DNA of 64,000 nt from Actinokineospora terrae (GCF_900111175.1 NZ_FOGI01000004.1:310001-374000); one strand, 5' to 3'; counted from the stretch's first letter, positions 19,331 to 30,721 are shown. A program made the numbers and translations. The notes: generated from the sequence alone by a model not told the origin.

Positions 19331-19771
19331 ATGCGGATCGCGGATGTGTTGCGGGGCAAGGGTGCCGAGGGCGCCGTCGTGGCGACGGTCGACCCCGGTA
19401 CCACTGTCGAGGGCCTGATCGCCGAGCTCGCCAGGCACAACGTCGGCGCCCTCGTGGTGCTCGACGGTGACCGGGTGGTCGGCATCGTGTCCGAACGGGA
19501 CGTTGTACGGGGCCTGGAACGCAGCGGCAGCGCCCTGTTGGTCACCACCGTCGCCGACATCATGACCGCCGACGTGCGCACCTGCCTGCCGACCGACAGC
19601 GTCGACAGCCTGGCCGCCACCATGACCGAGCGCCGCATCCGGCACCTGCCGGTGCTCGACGAGCACGGCGCGCTGGCGGGCATCGTGAGCATCGGCGACG
19701 TCGTCAAGAGCCACATAAGCCAGCTGGAAGCCGACCGCGACCAGCTCCAGTCCTACATATCCCAGGGTTGA
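19331..19771 (+). CDS. Two-CBS-domain protein
   Basis: 146 residues forming one Bateman module: CBS1 about 1-65 (GALVVLDGDRVVGIVSERDVV) and CBS2 about 75-130 (RIRHLPVLDEHGALAGIVS), with a short helical tail. Such modules bind adenine nucleotides. ATG 19331 begins the canonical MRIADVL start; an upstream ATG at 19283 would add 16 residues. It sits between mak and glgB, and glgB continues in the same frame only 6 bases after its stop. Energy sensing for glycogen synthesis is an inference from position. Confidence 0.85.
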   Translation: MRIADVLRGKGAEGAVVATVDPGTTVEGLIAELARHNVGALVVLDGDRVVGIVSERDVVRGLERSGSALLVTTVADIMTADVRTCLPTDSVDSLAATMTERRIRHLPVLDEHGALAGIVSIGDVVKSHISQLEADRDQLQSYISQG

Positions 19772-19777
19772 TACCTC

Positions 19778-22087
<2,310 letters not shown>

Positions 22088-22124
22088 CAGCGCCGCGAGG
22101 GGAGGCTGGGGCAGACTGGTCGGC

Positions 22125-23528
22125 GTGCGCACGCATAGCCCTGGGGACCTGGCGCGGTTGCTGCCCGCGTTGATCGCGGTGTTCGCGTTGTTGGCGTGCA
22201 CGACCACGGTGCCCGGGCAGGCGGTGAGCCAGGGCTCGGTGTCCAAGGGCGAGCCGGGCACCGGCAGCGGGGTCGACCCGGCGTTCGTGCGCAACACCGA
22301 CGGCGGCGACGTCGACCGGTTGGCGGCCACGGTGGTCACCGACGTGCAGGCGTACTGGACGGCGGCGTTCCCGACGACCTTCGGCAAGGAGTACACGCCA
22401 CCCAAGGGCGGGTTCTACTCGGTGGACACCGCCGACGACGACAGCCCGGCGCCGCCGTGCGCCAACAAGGCCCGCGACGTCGAGGGCAACGCGTTCTACT
22501 GCCCGGAGGCCGACATCATCGCCTGGGACCGGGCGGCGCTGCTGCCGGTGCTGCGGGACCGCTTCGGCGAGGCGGCGGTGATGCTGGTGCTCGCGCACGA
22601 GATGGGCCACGCGGTGCAGGACCGCACCGGCAGCGGCGCCACCGAGCGCAAGGCCGACCCGGCCAAGTACCCGACGATCCTGATCGAGGCGATGGCCGAC
22701 TGCTACGCCGGGTCGTTCGTGCGGTGGGTGGTCGACGGGAAGGCCGAGCACCTGACCATCGCCAAGGACCGGCTGGACACCGCGCTGGAGTCGCTGATCA
22801 GCTTCCGCGACCCGATCGGCACCGAGCAGGAGGACCGCGGCGCGCACGGCGACGCGTTCGACCGGGTCTCGGCGTTCCAGGACGGCTACGAGCAGGGTGC
22901 GGTGACCTGCTCGAAGATGACCGTGGACAACCGGGTGTTCACCCTCAGCGGGTTCATCGACGCCGGTGACCAGGCCCGCGGCGGGAACCTGGAGTTCGCG
23001 CAGATGATCGAGTCGGTGACGCTGGGCCTCGACTCGTTCTACGGGGCGCTGCTGCCGACGCTGGGCAAGCAGTGGACCGCGCCGAAGGTGGTCAAGTCGA
23101 CCGGGGCGCCGACCTGCGAGGGCACCAGGCAGGGCCCGGTCGCGTACTGCCCGCAGGACAAGTCGGTGCAGGTGGACGTGGCCAAGGAACTGCCGGAGCT
23201 GCACGCCGACATCGGCGACTACGCCACCGGCACCCTGATCGCGAGCCGCTACGGGCTGGCCGCCCTGGCCGCGGCGGGCAAGCCGCTGACCGGCGCGGAC
23301 GCGCAGCGCTCGGCGAACTGCCTTGCCGGGGCGTTCACCCAGTCCCTGTTCACGACCCGGCCGCGGCTGCTGTCGCCCGGCGACCTCGACGAGGCCGTCC
23401 AGGTGCTGCTGGACTACGACTACGCGGCCCGCGACCTGGCGGGCGCCGCCCCGGCGGCGGGCTTCGACCGGGTCCGCGCGTTCCGCCAGGGGTTCACTGA
23501 GGGTGCTCAACAGTGCGGTCTTTCGTGA
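22125..23528 (+). CDS. Neutral zinc metallopeptidase lipoprotein (first of pair)
   Basis: 467 residues from GTG 22125. A signal peptide ends in the lipobox ALLAC, with lipidated Cys25. The YpfJ-type catalytic domain shows LAHEMGHAVQ (His158, Glu159, His162) and the downstream EAMADCYAG that supplies the third ligand region. The C-terminal third repeats the front of the domain, including a paired-cysteine stretch APTCEG...AYCPQD, but has lost HExxH. A paralogue follows 85 bp downstream. Extracytoplasmic; substrate unknown. Confidence 0.85.
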   Translation: MRTHSPGDLARLLPALIAVFALLACTTTVPGQAVSQGSVSKGEPGTGSGVDPAFVRNTDGGDVDRLAATVVTDVQAYWTAAFPTTFGKEYTPPKGGFYSVDTADDDSPAPPCANKARDVEGNAFYCPEADIIAWDRAALLPVLRDRFGEAAVMLVLAHEMGHAVQDRTGSGATERKADPAKYPTILIEAMADCYAGSFVRWVVDGKAEHLTIAKDRLDTALESLISFRDPIGTEQEDRGAHGDAFDRVSAFQDGYEQGAVTCSKMTVDNRVFTLSGFIDAGDQARGGNLEFAQMIESVTLGLDSFYGALLPTLGKQWTAPKVVKSTGAPTCEGTRQGPVAYCPQDKSVQVDVAKELPELHADIGDYATGTLIASRYGLAALAAAGKPLTGADAQRSANCLAGAFTQSLFTTRPRLLSPGDLDEAVQVLLDYDYAARDLAGAAPAAGFDRVRAFRQGFTEGAQQCGLS

Positions 23529-23613
23529 CTTAGCGCGAACCGGACCCGCGGCGCGCGGGCGCCCGGTTACCCTCTCCCGGAGATCAGGTCGGACGGCTCG
23601 GGTAGGGGTTGCG

Positions 23614-25101
23614 GTGCGGGTTCTCAGTGCGCGGGCGCGGGTCGCGGCTGCCCTGGCGGTGGCGGCGGTACTTCTCGTGCAGCTCGGCGGGTGCGCCGGG
23701 CAGCCGATCGAGGGCAGACCGCGCGGGGTCGGTGACATCGACGCGGGCACCGCGGCCGGGATCCCGGTCAACAACGACGGCCCCACCGGCCCGAAGAAGG
23801 GCGCGGCGGACGCGGCGCTGCAAGTGGAGAACGCCGACGGCGGCGAGATGGACCGGTTGGCGGTCAACGCGCTGTCCGACATCTACGACTACTGGTCCGA
23901 GCGGATGCCAGCCGACTTCGACGGCAAGCAGTTCGAGCCGATCAAGCGGCTGGCGTCCTACGACTCCAAGGGCAAGGCCATCAAGCTGTGCGGCCAGAGC
24001 ACCGCGGACCTGGTGAACGCCTTCTACTGCAACGCCGACGACAGCGTCGCCTGGGACCGCGGCGTGCTGCTGCCGATGCTGGACAAGCAGTTCGGGCCGA
24101 TGTCGGTGGTCGCGGTGCTCGCGCACGAGATGGGCCACGCGGTGCAGTTCCGGCTGGGCAGCCTCAGCGGCATCAACCAGACGACGCCGACGATCATCAA
24201 GGAGCAGCAGGCCGACTGCTACGCGGGCGGCTTCTTCCGCTGGGTCGCCGAGGGCAAGGCCAAGCACTTCGACGTCAACACCGGCAAGGGCCTCAACCAC
24301 GTCCTGGCCACCATGTTCTTCATCCGCGACCCGGCGGGCCTCTCGGCGAGCAAGCAGGGCGCCCACGGCCTGGCCTTCGACCGCGTGTTCGCCTTCCAGG
24401 CCGGGTTCTCCGAGGGCCCGACCCGGTGCGCGCGGATGAACCAGGACGAGATCAACACCCGCATCTCCGAGAAGGAGCGCGGCGAGACCGAGATGGAGAA
24501 CTCCCGCAACGGCGACGTGGAGTTCGACAACAAGAAGGTCCAGGACCTCCTGCAGGCCAGCCTCGACGAGGCCTTCAAGCGCACCGGCGCCACCCCACCC
24601 GCCATCACCTACGACGGCGCCGACTGCAAGAAGGGCAACTCCACCCCACCGGTGTCGTTCTGCCCGGACTCGAACACGGTCGCCATCGACCCGGACGCGA
24701 TGGAGAAGATCGCCACCCCGCCCAAGCGCGGCCAGGAACCCGGTGTCGACGGGGCCGGGATCGGGGACTTCGCGGCCTTCGCGGAAATCGCCTCGCGGTA
24801 CTCGCTGTCGATCCAGAAGTCGGTGGGGGTGTCCCTGGAGGGCGACAAGACCGGCCTGCGCACGGCCTGCCTGACCGGCGCGTGGGCGAAGTTCGCCGAC
24901 CTCGCGGGCAACGCCAACGAGAGCAAACTCCGCCTGGCCGTGGGCGACCTGGACGAAGCGGTCGCGGAACTGTTGCAGGACAACAGCTTGATCGCCGCCG
25001 ACATCAACGGCAAACAGGTCCCCTCCGGCTTCGCCCGCGTAGAAGCCTTCCGAATCGGCTACTTCGAAGGCGACAAGGGCTGCGCCAACCAGTTCAGCTG
25101 A
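23614..25101 (+). CDS. Neutral zinc metallopeptidase lipoprotein (second of pair)
   Basis: 495 residues from GTG 23614, behind GTAGGGG. Lipobox QLGGC gives Cys27. Catalytic LAHEMGHAVQ has His171, Glu172 and His175, with QQADCYAGGFFRW following. As in the neighbour, the C-terminal part repeats the cysteine-paired segment (ADCKKG...SFCPDS) without an HExxH. The start is placed at the signal peptide; the open frame extends upstream into the paralogue's 3' end without support. Ends at a strong bidirectional terminator. Confidence 0.86.
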   Translation: MRVLSARARVAAALAVAAVLLVQLGGCAGQPIEGRPRGVGDIDAGTAAGIPVNNDGPTGPKKGAADAALQVENADGGEMDRLAVNALSDIYDYWSERMPADFDGKQFEPIKRLASYDSKGKAIKLCGQSTADLVNAFYCNADDSVAWDRGVLLPMLDKQFGPMSVVAVLAHEMGHAVQFRLGSLSGINQTTPTIIKEQQADCYAGGFFRWVAEGKAKHFDVNTGKGLNHVLATMFFIRDPAGLSASKQGAHGLAFDRVFAFQAGFSEGPTRCARMNQDEINTRISEKERGETEMENSRNGDVEFDNKKVQDLLQASLDEAFKRTGATPPAITYDGADCKKGNSTPPVSFCPDSNTVAIDPDAMEKIATPPKRGQEPGVDGAGIGDFAAFAEIASRYSLSIQKSVGVSLEGDKTGLRTACLTGAWAKFADLAGNANESKLRLAVGDLDEAVAELLQDNSLIAADINGKQVPSGFARVEAFRIGYFEGDKGCANQFS

Positions 25102-25120
25102 GGGTCGGCGGCACAAACGA

Positions 25121-25151
25121 AAGCCCGCACCGGACGTTCCGGTGCGGGCTT
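25121..25151. terminator. Strong bidirectional terminator
   Basis: Perfect 14-bp stem (25121-25134 with 25138-25151) and a 3-base loop between convergent genes. On the minus strand a T-rich flank (TTTCGTTTGT) follows it. Confidence 0.9.
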
Positions 25152-25186
25152 GTCGCTGGGCTGGAGCCAGAGGGCCGGGTCCGCGT

Positions 25187-26149
25187 CTAGAAGAGGGCGC
25201 TGGCCAGGTCCCGGCGGGCCTTGGCCACCCGGGCGTCGTCGGTGGGGAAGAGGTCGAAGAGGGAGACCAGGTGGGTCCTGGCCTTGTCCCGCTCCGGGCC
25301 GGACGTGCGGCGGACGGTGTTGATGAGGCGGGCGAAGGCCTGGTCGACCTGCTGGCCCGCGATCTCGAGGTCGGCGGCGCAGAGTTGGGCCTCGACGTCG
25401 TCGGGGGAGATGTCGGCGCGGACGATGACCGAGGGGTCGGTGGCGTGGGCGCGGGCCAGGAACTGGACCTGGGCCAGCGCGGCCTTGGCGTCGGCGTTGT
25501 TGGGCTCCGCGGCGAGGATGGACCGGTAGCCCGCCTCGGCGGCGGTGAAGTCGCCCAGGTTGAGGGCGTTCTCGGCGACGGTGAAGCGCTCGTCCTCGGG
25601 TTCGGCGGCCTGCTCGTCACCGGCGGGCGCGGCGGCCTCGGCGGCGCGGATGCCGGGGAGGCGGTCGCGCAGCGCGTCGAGGATGGAGTCGACCCACTCG
25701 CGGACCCGCTCCTCCGGGGGGACGTCGTTGAACGCGTCCACCGGCTGCCGTCCCGCGATGGCGATCACCATCGGCACCGCCTGGGCGCCGAAGAGTTGCG
25801 CCACCCGCGGGCTGACCTCGACGTCGACCCTGGCCAGGCGCCAGGAGCCGTTGTCCTGGGCGGCGAGCTTCTCCAGGGTGGCCAGCAGTTGGGTCGACTG
25901 GGCGGACCAGCCCGCGACGAGGGCGACGACCACCGGGACCTGGGTCGAGTACTCGACCACGTCGGCCTCGAAGTTGGCCTCGGTGATGTCGACGACGGCG
26001 CTGGTGGCGGCCGGGGTGGACGGGTGCGTGCCCGCCGTCGGCGGCGCCGTCTTCGCGGCGTCGGCGCGCGCCTTGAGGGCGGACAGGTCTACGGCCCTGG
26101 ACAGGGCGGCCGACAGCGCGGCGGTCTGGCGTGGATCTGGCCTGGTCAC
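25187..26149 (-). CDS. YbbN/CnoX-like thioredoxin-TPR protein
   Basis: 320 residues from GTG 26149. A disordered Pro/Thr-rich stretch (about 30-50) precedes a thioredoxin fold (about 52-160), in which the usual CxxC is replaced by AGWSAQST. Helical TPR-like repeats fill the rest (AENALNLGDFTAAEAGYRSIL). This is the actinobacterial YbbN layout: a redox-inactive thioredoxin domain joined to TPR, generally a chaperone-like holdase. Cytosolic. The role is inferred from the family. Confidence 0.85.
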   Translation of the reverse strand: MTRPDPRQTAALSAALSRAVDLSALKARADAAKTAPPTAGTHPSTPAATSAVVDITEANFEADVVEYSTQVPVVVALVAGWSAQSTQLLATLEKLAAQDNGSWRLARVDVEVSPRVAQLFGAQAVPMVIAIAGRQPVDAFNDVPPEERVREWVDSILDALRDRLPGIRAAEAAAPAGDEQAAEPEDERFTVAENALNLGDFTAAEAGYRSILAAEPNNADAKAALAQVQFLARAHATDPSVIVRADISPDDVEAQLCAADLEIAGQQVDQAFARLINTVRRTSGPERDKARTHLVSLFDLFPTDDARVAKARRDLASALF

Positions 26150-26255
26150 CCCATCATCCTGGCATGCTCCCCCGAACCGCGTCCGGCCTACCGGTCAACC
26201 CCGGCGCAGGAGCCCGCGCGACCCGGGGAAGTCCACCTGCTGGGACACGCCCGGC

Positions 26256-27137
26256 TCACCCGGCGCCCGCGAGCTCGGCCAGCCGGTGCTCGGGGGCCAG
26301 CGCCATCGGGTTGGGCCGCATCACGTCGTTGAGCCGGGTGATCCGCAGCGCCAGCGGGGCCACCAGGGACACGAACCGCGCCGTGCCCTGCTCCCCCAGT
26401 TGCAGCCACGGCGCGGCGGCGGCCTCGTCGGTGAGGTCCTCCACCGACTGCCGCAGCTCCACCCCGAAGTCGGTCAGCACGCCCGGCGCGGCCAGCAGGT
26501 CCCGCTCCAGCAGCCGGGTCTCCGCGTCCGCCCACTCCCCCTCCGGGACGTTGCGGGCGGCCCGGAGGTACTCGGCGGTCAGCCCGCGGTCGGCGGCGAA
26601 GGCGACGAGGGCCTCCACCGGGTCCAGCCCGGCGGTCACCAGCGCGGCCACGTGCCCGTCGCCGCGGGACTCGCGCAGCGTCGTGGCGACCTGCCAGAGC
26701 GCCAGGTGCGGCTGCTCGGGCAACGGCAGCGCGGCGTTGGCGGCACCCAGCGGCCGCCCCGCGGTGGGCACCCACTCGAGGACCGACCGGGCCAGGTCAG
26801 CCGCCTCGGCCACATCAGGCCCCTCGACCACCTCGTCCCCCAGCAGCCGCCGCAGCGCCCCGTCGACCCCGCGCAGCCGGGCCGCCAGGAAGTCGGCGGG
26901 CTCGGCGACGGACCAGACCGCGGGCACCTGCCGCCGCACCCGGGAGGCGTGGAAGGTGTAGAAGAGGCTGTCGACCAGCCACGCGGGGGCGGCCCCCAGC
27001 GGAGCCGCGCGCAGGCCGAAGTAGCCCATCCACCGGCCCTGGCAGCCGAGCGCGTCGGTCTCGGCGATCGACTCGGGGGTGAAGTAGGTGACAGCGTGAT
27101 ACGGCTCGAAGCACTGCCAGAGCGTGCGCGGGTCCAC
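26256..27137 (-). CDS. SCO6745-like (SalK-type) helical protein
   Basis: 293 residues from GTG 27137, beginning VDPRTLWQCFEPYHAVTYF. The all-helical sequence with FGLRAAPLG and the closing MRPNPMALAPEHR matches the actinobacterial SCO6745/SalK-like family of unknown biochemical role. The open frame runs further upstream into the next gene but loses coding character there. A perfect 32-bp palindrome lies 23 bp upstream of the start, which suggests dedicated repression. Confidence 0.75.
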   Translation of the reverse strand: MDPRTLWQCFEPYHAVTYFTPESIAETDALGCQGRWMGYFGLRAAPLGAAPAWLVDSLFYTFHASRVRRQVPAVWSVAEPADFLAARLRGVDGALRRLLGDEVVEGPDVAEAADLARSVLEWVPTAGRPLGAANAALPLPEQPHLALWQVATTLRESRGDGHVAALVTAGLDPVEALVAFAADRGLTAEYLRAARNVPEGEWADAETRLLERDLLAAPGVLTDFGVELRQSVEDLTDEAAAAPWLQLGEQGTARFVSLVAPLALRITRLNDVMRPNPMALAPEHRLAELAGAG

Positions 27138-27159
27138 GGCGGTTCCCCTGTTCGTCGAC

Positions 27160-27191
27160 GGCAGAATAGTAGGACGTCCTACTATTCTGCC
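27160..27191. promoter_or_regulatory. Perfect 32-bp operator-like palindrome
   Basis: Half-site GGCAGAATAGTAGGAC (27160-27175) is followed directly by its exact reverse complement (27176-27191). It is AT-rich for this genome. On the minus strand it overlaps CTGGCA, 16 bases, TACTAT, a plausible promoter for the gene starting at 27137, and also the stop of the gene above. Probably a regulator-binding site; the MarR gene at 27575 is a nearby candidate. An RNA hairpin terminator is the alternative. Confidence 0.6.
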
Positions 27192-27493
27192 AGATCCTGG
27201 TCTGCCAGGTACTGTTCGACCCGGTCGACCTTGGCGGTCAGCTGCCCGGTGTGGCCGGGGCGGATGTCGGCCTTGAGCACCAGGCTGACCCGGGGGTAGT
27301 CGGCCAGCAGCACGTCGGTGGCCCGCTTGACCACGGCCATCACCTCGTCCCACTCGCCCTCGACGATGGTGTACATCGCGGTGAGCTGGTGCGGCAGGCC
27401 CGACTCGCGGACCACCCGCACGGCCTCGGCGACGGCGGGGCCGACGGTCTCGGATTCCCCACCGAGTGGGCTGACGCTGAAGGCGATGAGCAT
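27182..27493 (-). CDS. MTH1187/YkoF-type thiamine-binding protein
   Basis: 103 residues from ATG 27493, a ferredoxin-like fold. It opens MLIAFSVSPLGG and has HQLTAMYTIVEGEWDEVM (about 35-52), the signature of the DUF77/MTH1187 family that binds thiamine-like ligands. Cytosolic and probably dimeric or tetrameric. Divergent from the MarR gene with 81 bp between. No TPP riboswitch was seen upstream. Confidence 0.8.
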   Translation of the reverse strand: MLIAFSVSPLGGESETVGPAVAEAVRVVRESGLPHQLTAMYTIVEGEWDEVMAVVKRATDVLLADYPRVSLVLKADIRPGHTGQLTAKVDRVEQYLADQDLAE

Positions 27494-27574
27494 GGTGACT
27501 CCTCGGGGACGCGCGACGGTGCCAGCACACTATCCGGGCACCCCCGGCGAACCCCACTGGTAGCTTCAACTCCC

Positions 27575-28078
27575 ATGAGGCCGCGCTCGTTGCCGTTCGA
27601 CCCGATCGCCCGCGCGGCGCAGCTGTGGGGGGACCGCATCGGCGACGCCACCACCATGGCGGCCGTGACCAGCGTGATGCGCGTCCAGCAGATCCTGCAG
27701 TCCGCGGTGGACGGCGCGCTCAAGCCGCACGGGCTGACCTTCGCCCGCTACGAGGCGCTGGTGCTGCTCACCTTCTCCAAGCGCGGCAGCCTGCCGATGC
27801 GGGTGATGGGCGAGCGGTTGCAGCTGCACCCGACCAGCGTCACCAACATCGTCGACCGGCTGGAGGCCGACGGCCTGGTCCGGCGCACCCCGCACCCGAC
27901 CGACCGGCGCACCACGCTGGCCGAGATCACCGACGCGGGCAGGCAGCGGCAGGCGGAGGCGACCGAGGCGGTGACCGCGGTCGACTTCGGCCTGCGCGGG
28001 CTCACCGAGCGGCAGACGAACCAGCTGACCGACCTGCTGGCCAAGGTCCGCCGCGCCACCGGCGACTTCCAGGACTGA
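27575..28078 (+). CDS. MarR family transcriptional regulator
   Basis: 167 residues from ATG 27575. The winged helix is at about 60-130: GERLQLHPTSVTNIVDRLEADG is the recognition region and RRTPHPTDRRTTLAEIT the wing. The N-terminal extension (about 25 residues) is longer than in minimal MarR proteins. TAGCTT sits 8 bases before the start, so the message may be leaderless. It is divergent from the thiamine-binding-type gene and close to the 32-bp palindrome, a possible target. Confidence 0.88.
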   Translation: MRPRSLPFDPIARAAQLWGDRIGDATTMAAVTSVMRVQQILQSAVDGALKPHGLTFARYEALVLLTFSKRGSLPMRVMGERLQLHPTSVTNIVDRLEADGLVRRTPHPTDRRTTLAEITDAGRQRQAEATEAVTAVDFGLRGLTERQTNQLTDLLAKVRRATGDFQD

Positions 28079-28107
28079 CTTCCACGACCGCCTAGGTCAC
28101 GCAGAAC

Positions 28108-28133
28108 GGCCCGGATCGGTGTCGATCCGGGCC
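28108..28133. terminator. Terminator after MarR gene
   Basis: Perfect 11-bp stem (28108-28118 with 28123-28133), loop GTGT, between the convergent MarR and DUF3817 genes. Confidence 0.7.
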
Positions 28134-28199
28134 GGGGTATCCCCACCAGCGGTGAACCGGGCCACGCCGACCGGTGCACCGCGGGGGGCTTGGGAAGGA

Positions 28200-28550
28200 C
28201 TAGGCGGCGGGGCGCAGTCGCAGGGCGAGGCCGATGCCCGCCTGGGTGGCGGAGTCGTCGAGCTTGCCGGTGCGCAGCGCCCACCGCTCGTAGACCAGTG
28301 TCGCGAGTGGAGGGACGCTGGCGGCCAGCGCCCAGAAGGTGCTCCACCGGCTCCACCGCAGCTGCCGGGCGGTGATCGCGGTCACCACGAGGTAGGCGAC
28401 GAAGACGGCCCCGTGCACCGGGCCGAAGACCTTGACCCCGATGTCACCGAGATCGGTTGCGTACTTGAAGACCATGCCGACGAGCAGACCGATCCAGGAA
28501 ACGGCCTCGGCGAGCGCGACGACGCGGAAACGACCAGCTGGCGTGAACAT
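28200..28550 (-). CDS. DUF3817 membrane protein
   Basis: 116 residues from ATG 28550 with three hydrophobic helices. FGPVHGAVFVAYLV (about 43-56) and the N-terminal RFRVVALAEAVSWIGLL are characteristic of the DUF3817 family of small actinobacterial integral membrane proteins. Biochemical role unknown. A 14-bp palindrome lies 17 bases upstream of the start. Confidence 0.82.
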   Translation of the reverse strand: MFTPAGRFRVVALAEAVSWIGLLVGMVFKYATDLGDIGVKVFGPVHGAVFVAYLVVTAITARQLRWSRWSTFWALAASVPPLATLVYERWALRTGKLDDSATQAGIGLALRLRPAA

Positions 28551-28566
28551 GGTTCCAGTGTGGAGC

Positions 28567-28580
28567 GTGAGCGCGCTCAC
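28567..28580. promoter_or_regulatory. 14-bp palindrome upstream of DUF3817 gene
   Basis: GTGAGCGCGCTCAC is perfectly self-complementary and lies in the expected promoter zone of the leftward gene. Possible dimeric regulator site; no partner known. Confidence 0.35.
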
Positions 28581-28724
28581 CCCTTGCAAGCCCCACCTCG
28601 GCAGTGGCTCTCCCCACATGCCCGCCTCCCCGGATTTTTGGTGTGGTCACGTAGCGGAAGAATGATCGCGTCGCGTGGTCGTCCGTGGCTGGCCACCGTC
28701 ACGGTCCCCTGAGGTTGCGTGCCT

Positions 28725-29774
28725 TTAACTCTCTTCCCAGGTGAAGACGCGGGATGCGATGAAGGACACAACGAGGGTGAAGCCGAGCAGGACGCCGCAC
28801 GGCAGCAGCAGGGCCTCGGCTCCCTTGCCGCGCACCAGGAAGTCGGTCACGCCGTCGTTCATGTGCCGCAGCGGGAACACCTTCGACACCGCCTGCAGCC
28901 ACTGCGGCGCCAGGTCGATCGGGAAGAAGGTGCCGGACAGGAACGCCATCGGCAGCACGACGATGTTGGCGGCGCCGGTCGCGGCTTCCTCGGTCTTGCA
29001 GAACGCGCCGACCAGCATGCCGATGGAGAAGAACGCCAGCACCCCGGACAGGAACACCGGGATCGACAGCCACCAGGTGCCCGCGAGGGTGAGGCCGAAC
29101 ACGGGCAGCAGGGCGACGCCGACGAACAGCAGGGCCTGCGCGATCGCGACGCCGATGGTGACGACCACCCGCGAGGTGAGGATCGGGGCGATGCCGATGG
29201 GGGCGAGCCGCAGCCTGCGCAGCACCTGCTTGCGCCGCCAGTTGACCAGGGTGATCGCCGCGCCGAACACCGCGGTGACCGCGATGCCCCAGCTCAGGAT
29301 GCCCGGCGTGAGGTACTGGATGGACTTGAGCGAGGAGTCCTCGACCTGCTCGGCGCGGAAGTCGTACTTGGCGGGTTTGCCGCTGGCGGCCACGTTGAGC
29401 TGCTGGGTGATCCCGGACACCAGGCCCTGCACGGTGCCTGCCTGCGCCTGGTCGCTGGCGGCGAAGCGCAGCACGACGGTGTCGCCGGTGGCCTCGACGA
29501 TGCCGGGCAGGTCGCCGTCGCGGACCTTGGCCTCGCCCGCCGCCGCGGTGTCGAAGCGCTCCAGTTCCACCACTCCGGAGCGCTCCAGCGCGGTGATCAC
29601 CGCGCCGTCGCCGTACGCGCCGAGCTTGATCTTCTCGGTGCCGATGTCGCGGAACAGCAGGCCGAAGATGACCAGGAACATCAGCGGGAACACGAAGGCG
29701 AAGAACAGGGTGGCCCGGTCGCGCACGAAGCTCTTGGCCATCGCGACCGCCAGGCTCTTGAACGCTCCCTTCAC
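28725..29774 (-). CDS. ABC-2 type transporter permease
   Basis: 349 residues from GTG 29774, overlapping the upstream ATPase stop by 4 bases. One N-terminal helix (LFFAFVFPLMFLVIFGLLF), an extracytoplasmic loop of about 130 residues, then five helices: the DrrB/YadH-like ABC-2 fold. Together with the ATPase it forms an exporter of a lipid, drug or polymer; the substrate is not visible. Confidence 0.87.
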   Translation of the reverse strand: MKGAFKSLAVAMAKSFVRDRATLFFAFVFPLMFLVIFGLLFRDIGTEKIKLGAYGDGAVITALERSGVVELERFDTAAAGEAKVRDGDLPGIVEATGDTVVLRFAASDQAQAGTVQGLVSGITQQLNVAASGKPAKYDFRAEQVEDSSLKSIQYLTPGILSWGIAVTAVFGAAITLVNWRRKQVLRRLRLAPIGIAPILTSRVVVTIGVAIAQALLFVGVALLPVFGLTLAGTWWLSIPVFLSGVLAFFSIGMLVGAFCKTEEAATGAANIVVLPMAFLSGTFFPIDLAPQWLQAVSKVFPLRHMNDGVTDFLVRGKGAEALLLPCGVLLGFTLVVSFIASRVFTWEES

Positions 29775-30685
29775 GCGCGGTACTCCCGTCCGGTGAGGTG
29801 GAGGAACACGTCCTCCAGGGTGGCGGTCCGCACCTGCAGGCCGTCGAGGGTGCCGCGCTCGGCGAGCGCGGTCAGCAGCGCCGCCGGGATGCGGGTGGTG
29901 ATGGTGAGCGACTGCTCGTCGGCGGTGACCTCGTCGGCGCCGGGCAGCGCGGCGGCGTCGGCCTCGGTCAGCGCGCCGCGTTCGAGGGTGATCCGCGCGG
30001 GGGCGTCGAGACCGCGGACGAGCGCGGCGGGGGTGTCGAGCGCCAGCACCTTGCCCCGGTCCATGATGGCCACCCGGTCGCACAGGATCTCGGCCTCGTC
30101 GAGGTAGTGCGTCGTGTAGACGATCGTCTTGCCGCGTTCGCGGATGGCGCGCAGGACGTCCCAGAGGTTGCGTCTGGCCTGCGGGTCGAGCGCGGCGGTC
30201 GGTTCGTCGAGGAACACGATGTCCGGGTCGTGCACCAGGGCGCAGGCGATGGACAGCCGCTGCCGCTGGCCGCCGGAGAGCTTGTCCTCGCGGGTGTTCG
30301 CCTTGTCGGTGAGCCCGACCAGCTCCAGCATCTCCGCCGCGCGGGCCGGGCCGACGCCGTAGAGGGCGGCGAACGTCTCCAGCTGTTCACGCGCGGTGAG
30401 CTTGTCGAAGAACGCCGAGGCCTGCAGCTGCACGCCGATCCTGGGCAGCAGGGCGACCTTGCGCGGGAACGGGTCGGTGCCGAGCAGCCGCACCGAACCC
30501 CGGTCCGGTTCGCGCAAGCCCTCCATGATCTCCAGCGCGGTGGTCTTGCCCGCGCCGTTGGGGCCGAGGATGCCGAAGAACTCGCCGTGGTCGACGGTGA
30601 ACGACACACCGTCCACGGCGCGCAGGTCGCCGTAGGACTTGTGGATGTCGTCGACGACGATCGCCTCGACGTCAGAGCTGGTCAT
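29771..30685 (-). CDS. ABC-2 exporter ATP-binding protein
   Basis: 304 residues, DrrA-like. Walker A is GPNGAGKTT (about 39-47), signature LSGGQRQRLS (about 137), Walker B and D-loop DIVFLDEPTAALD (about 157-169), H-loop TTHYLDEAE. The C-terminal about 80 residues form the extra domain of drug/lipid ABC-2 ATPases. ATG 30685, 36 bp after meaB. Translationally coupled to its permease. Confidence 0.92.
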   Translation of the reverse strand: MTSSDVEAIVVDDIHKSYGDLRAVDGVSFTVDHGEFFGILGPNGAGKTTALEIMEGLREPDRGSVRLLGTDPFPRKVALLPRIGVQLQASAFFDKLTAREQLETFAALYGVGPARAAEMLELVGLTDKANTREDKLSGGQRQRLSIACALVHDPDIVFLDEPTAALDPQARRNLWDVLRAIRERGKTIVYTTHYLDEAEILCDRVAIMDRGKVLALDTPAALVRGLDAPARITLERGALTEADAAALPGADEVTADEQSLTITTRIPAALLTALAERGTLDGLQVRTATLEDVFLHLTGREYRA

Positions 30686-30721
30686 GCCGCGAACCTAGCG
30701 GGTGCGACCGGCTCGCGGCGA

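Noticed and set aside
27138..27569. Long N-terminal extension of the SCO6745-like gene
   Set aside because: The frame runs antisense-like through the thiamine-binding gene in another frame and loses coding character upstream of GTG 27137.
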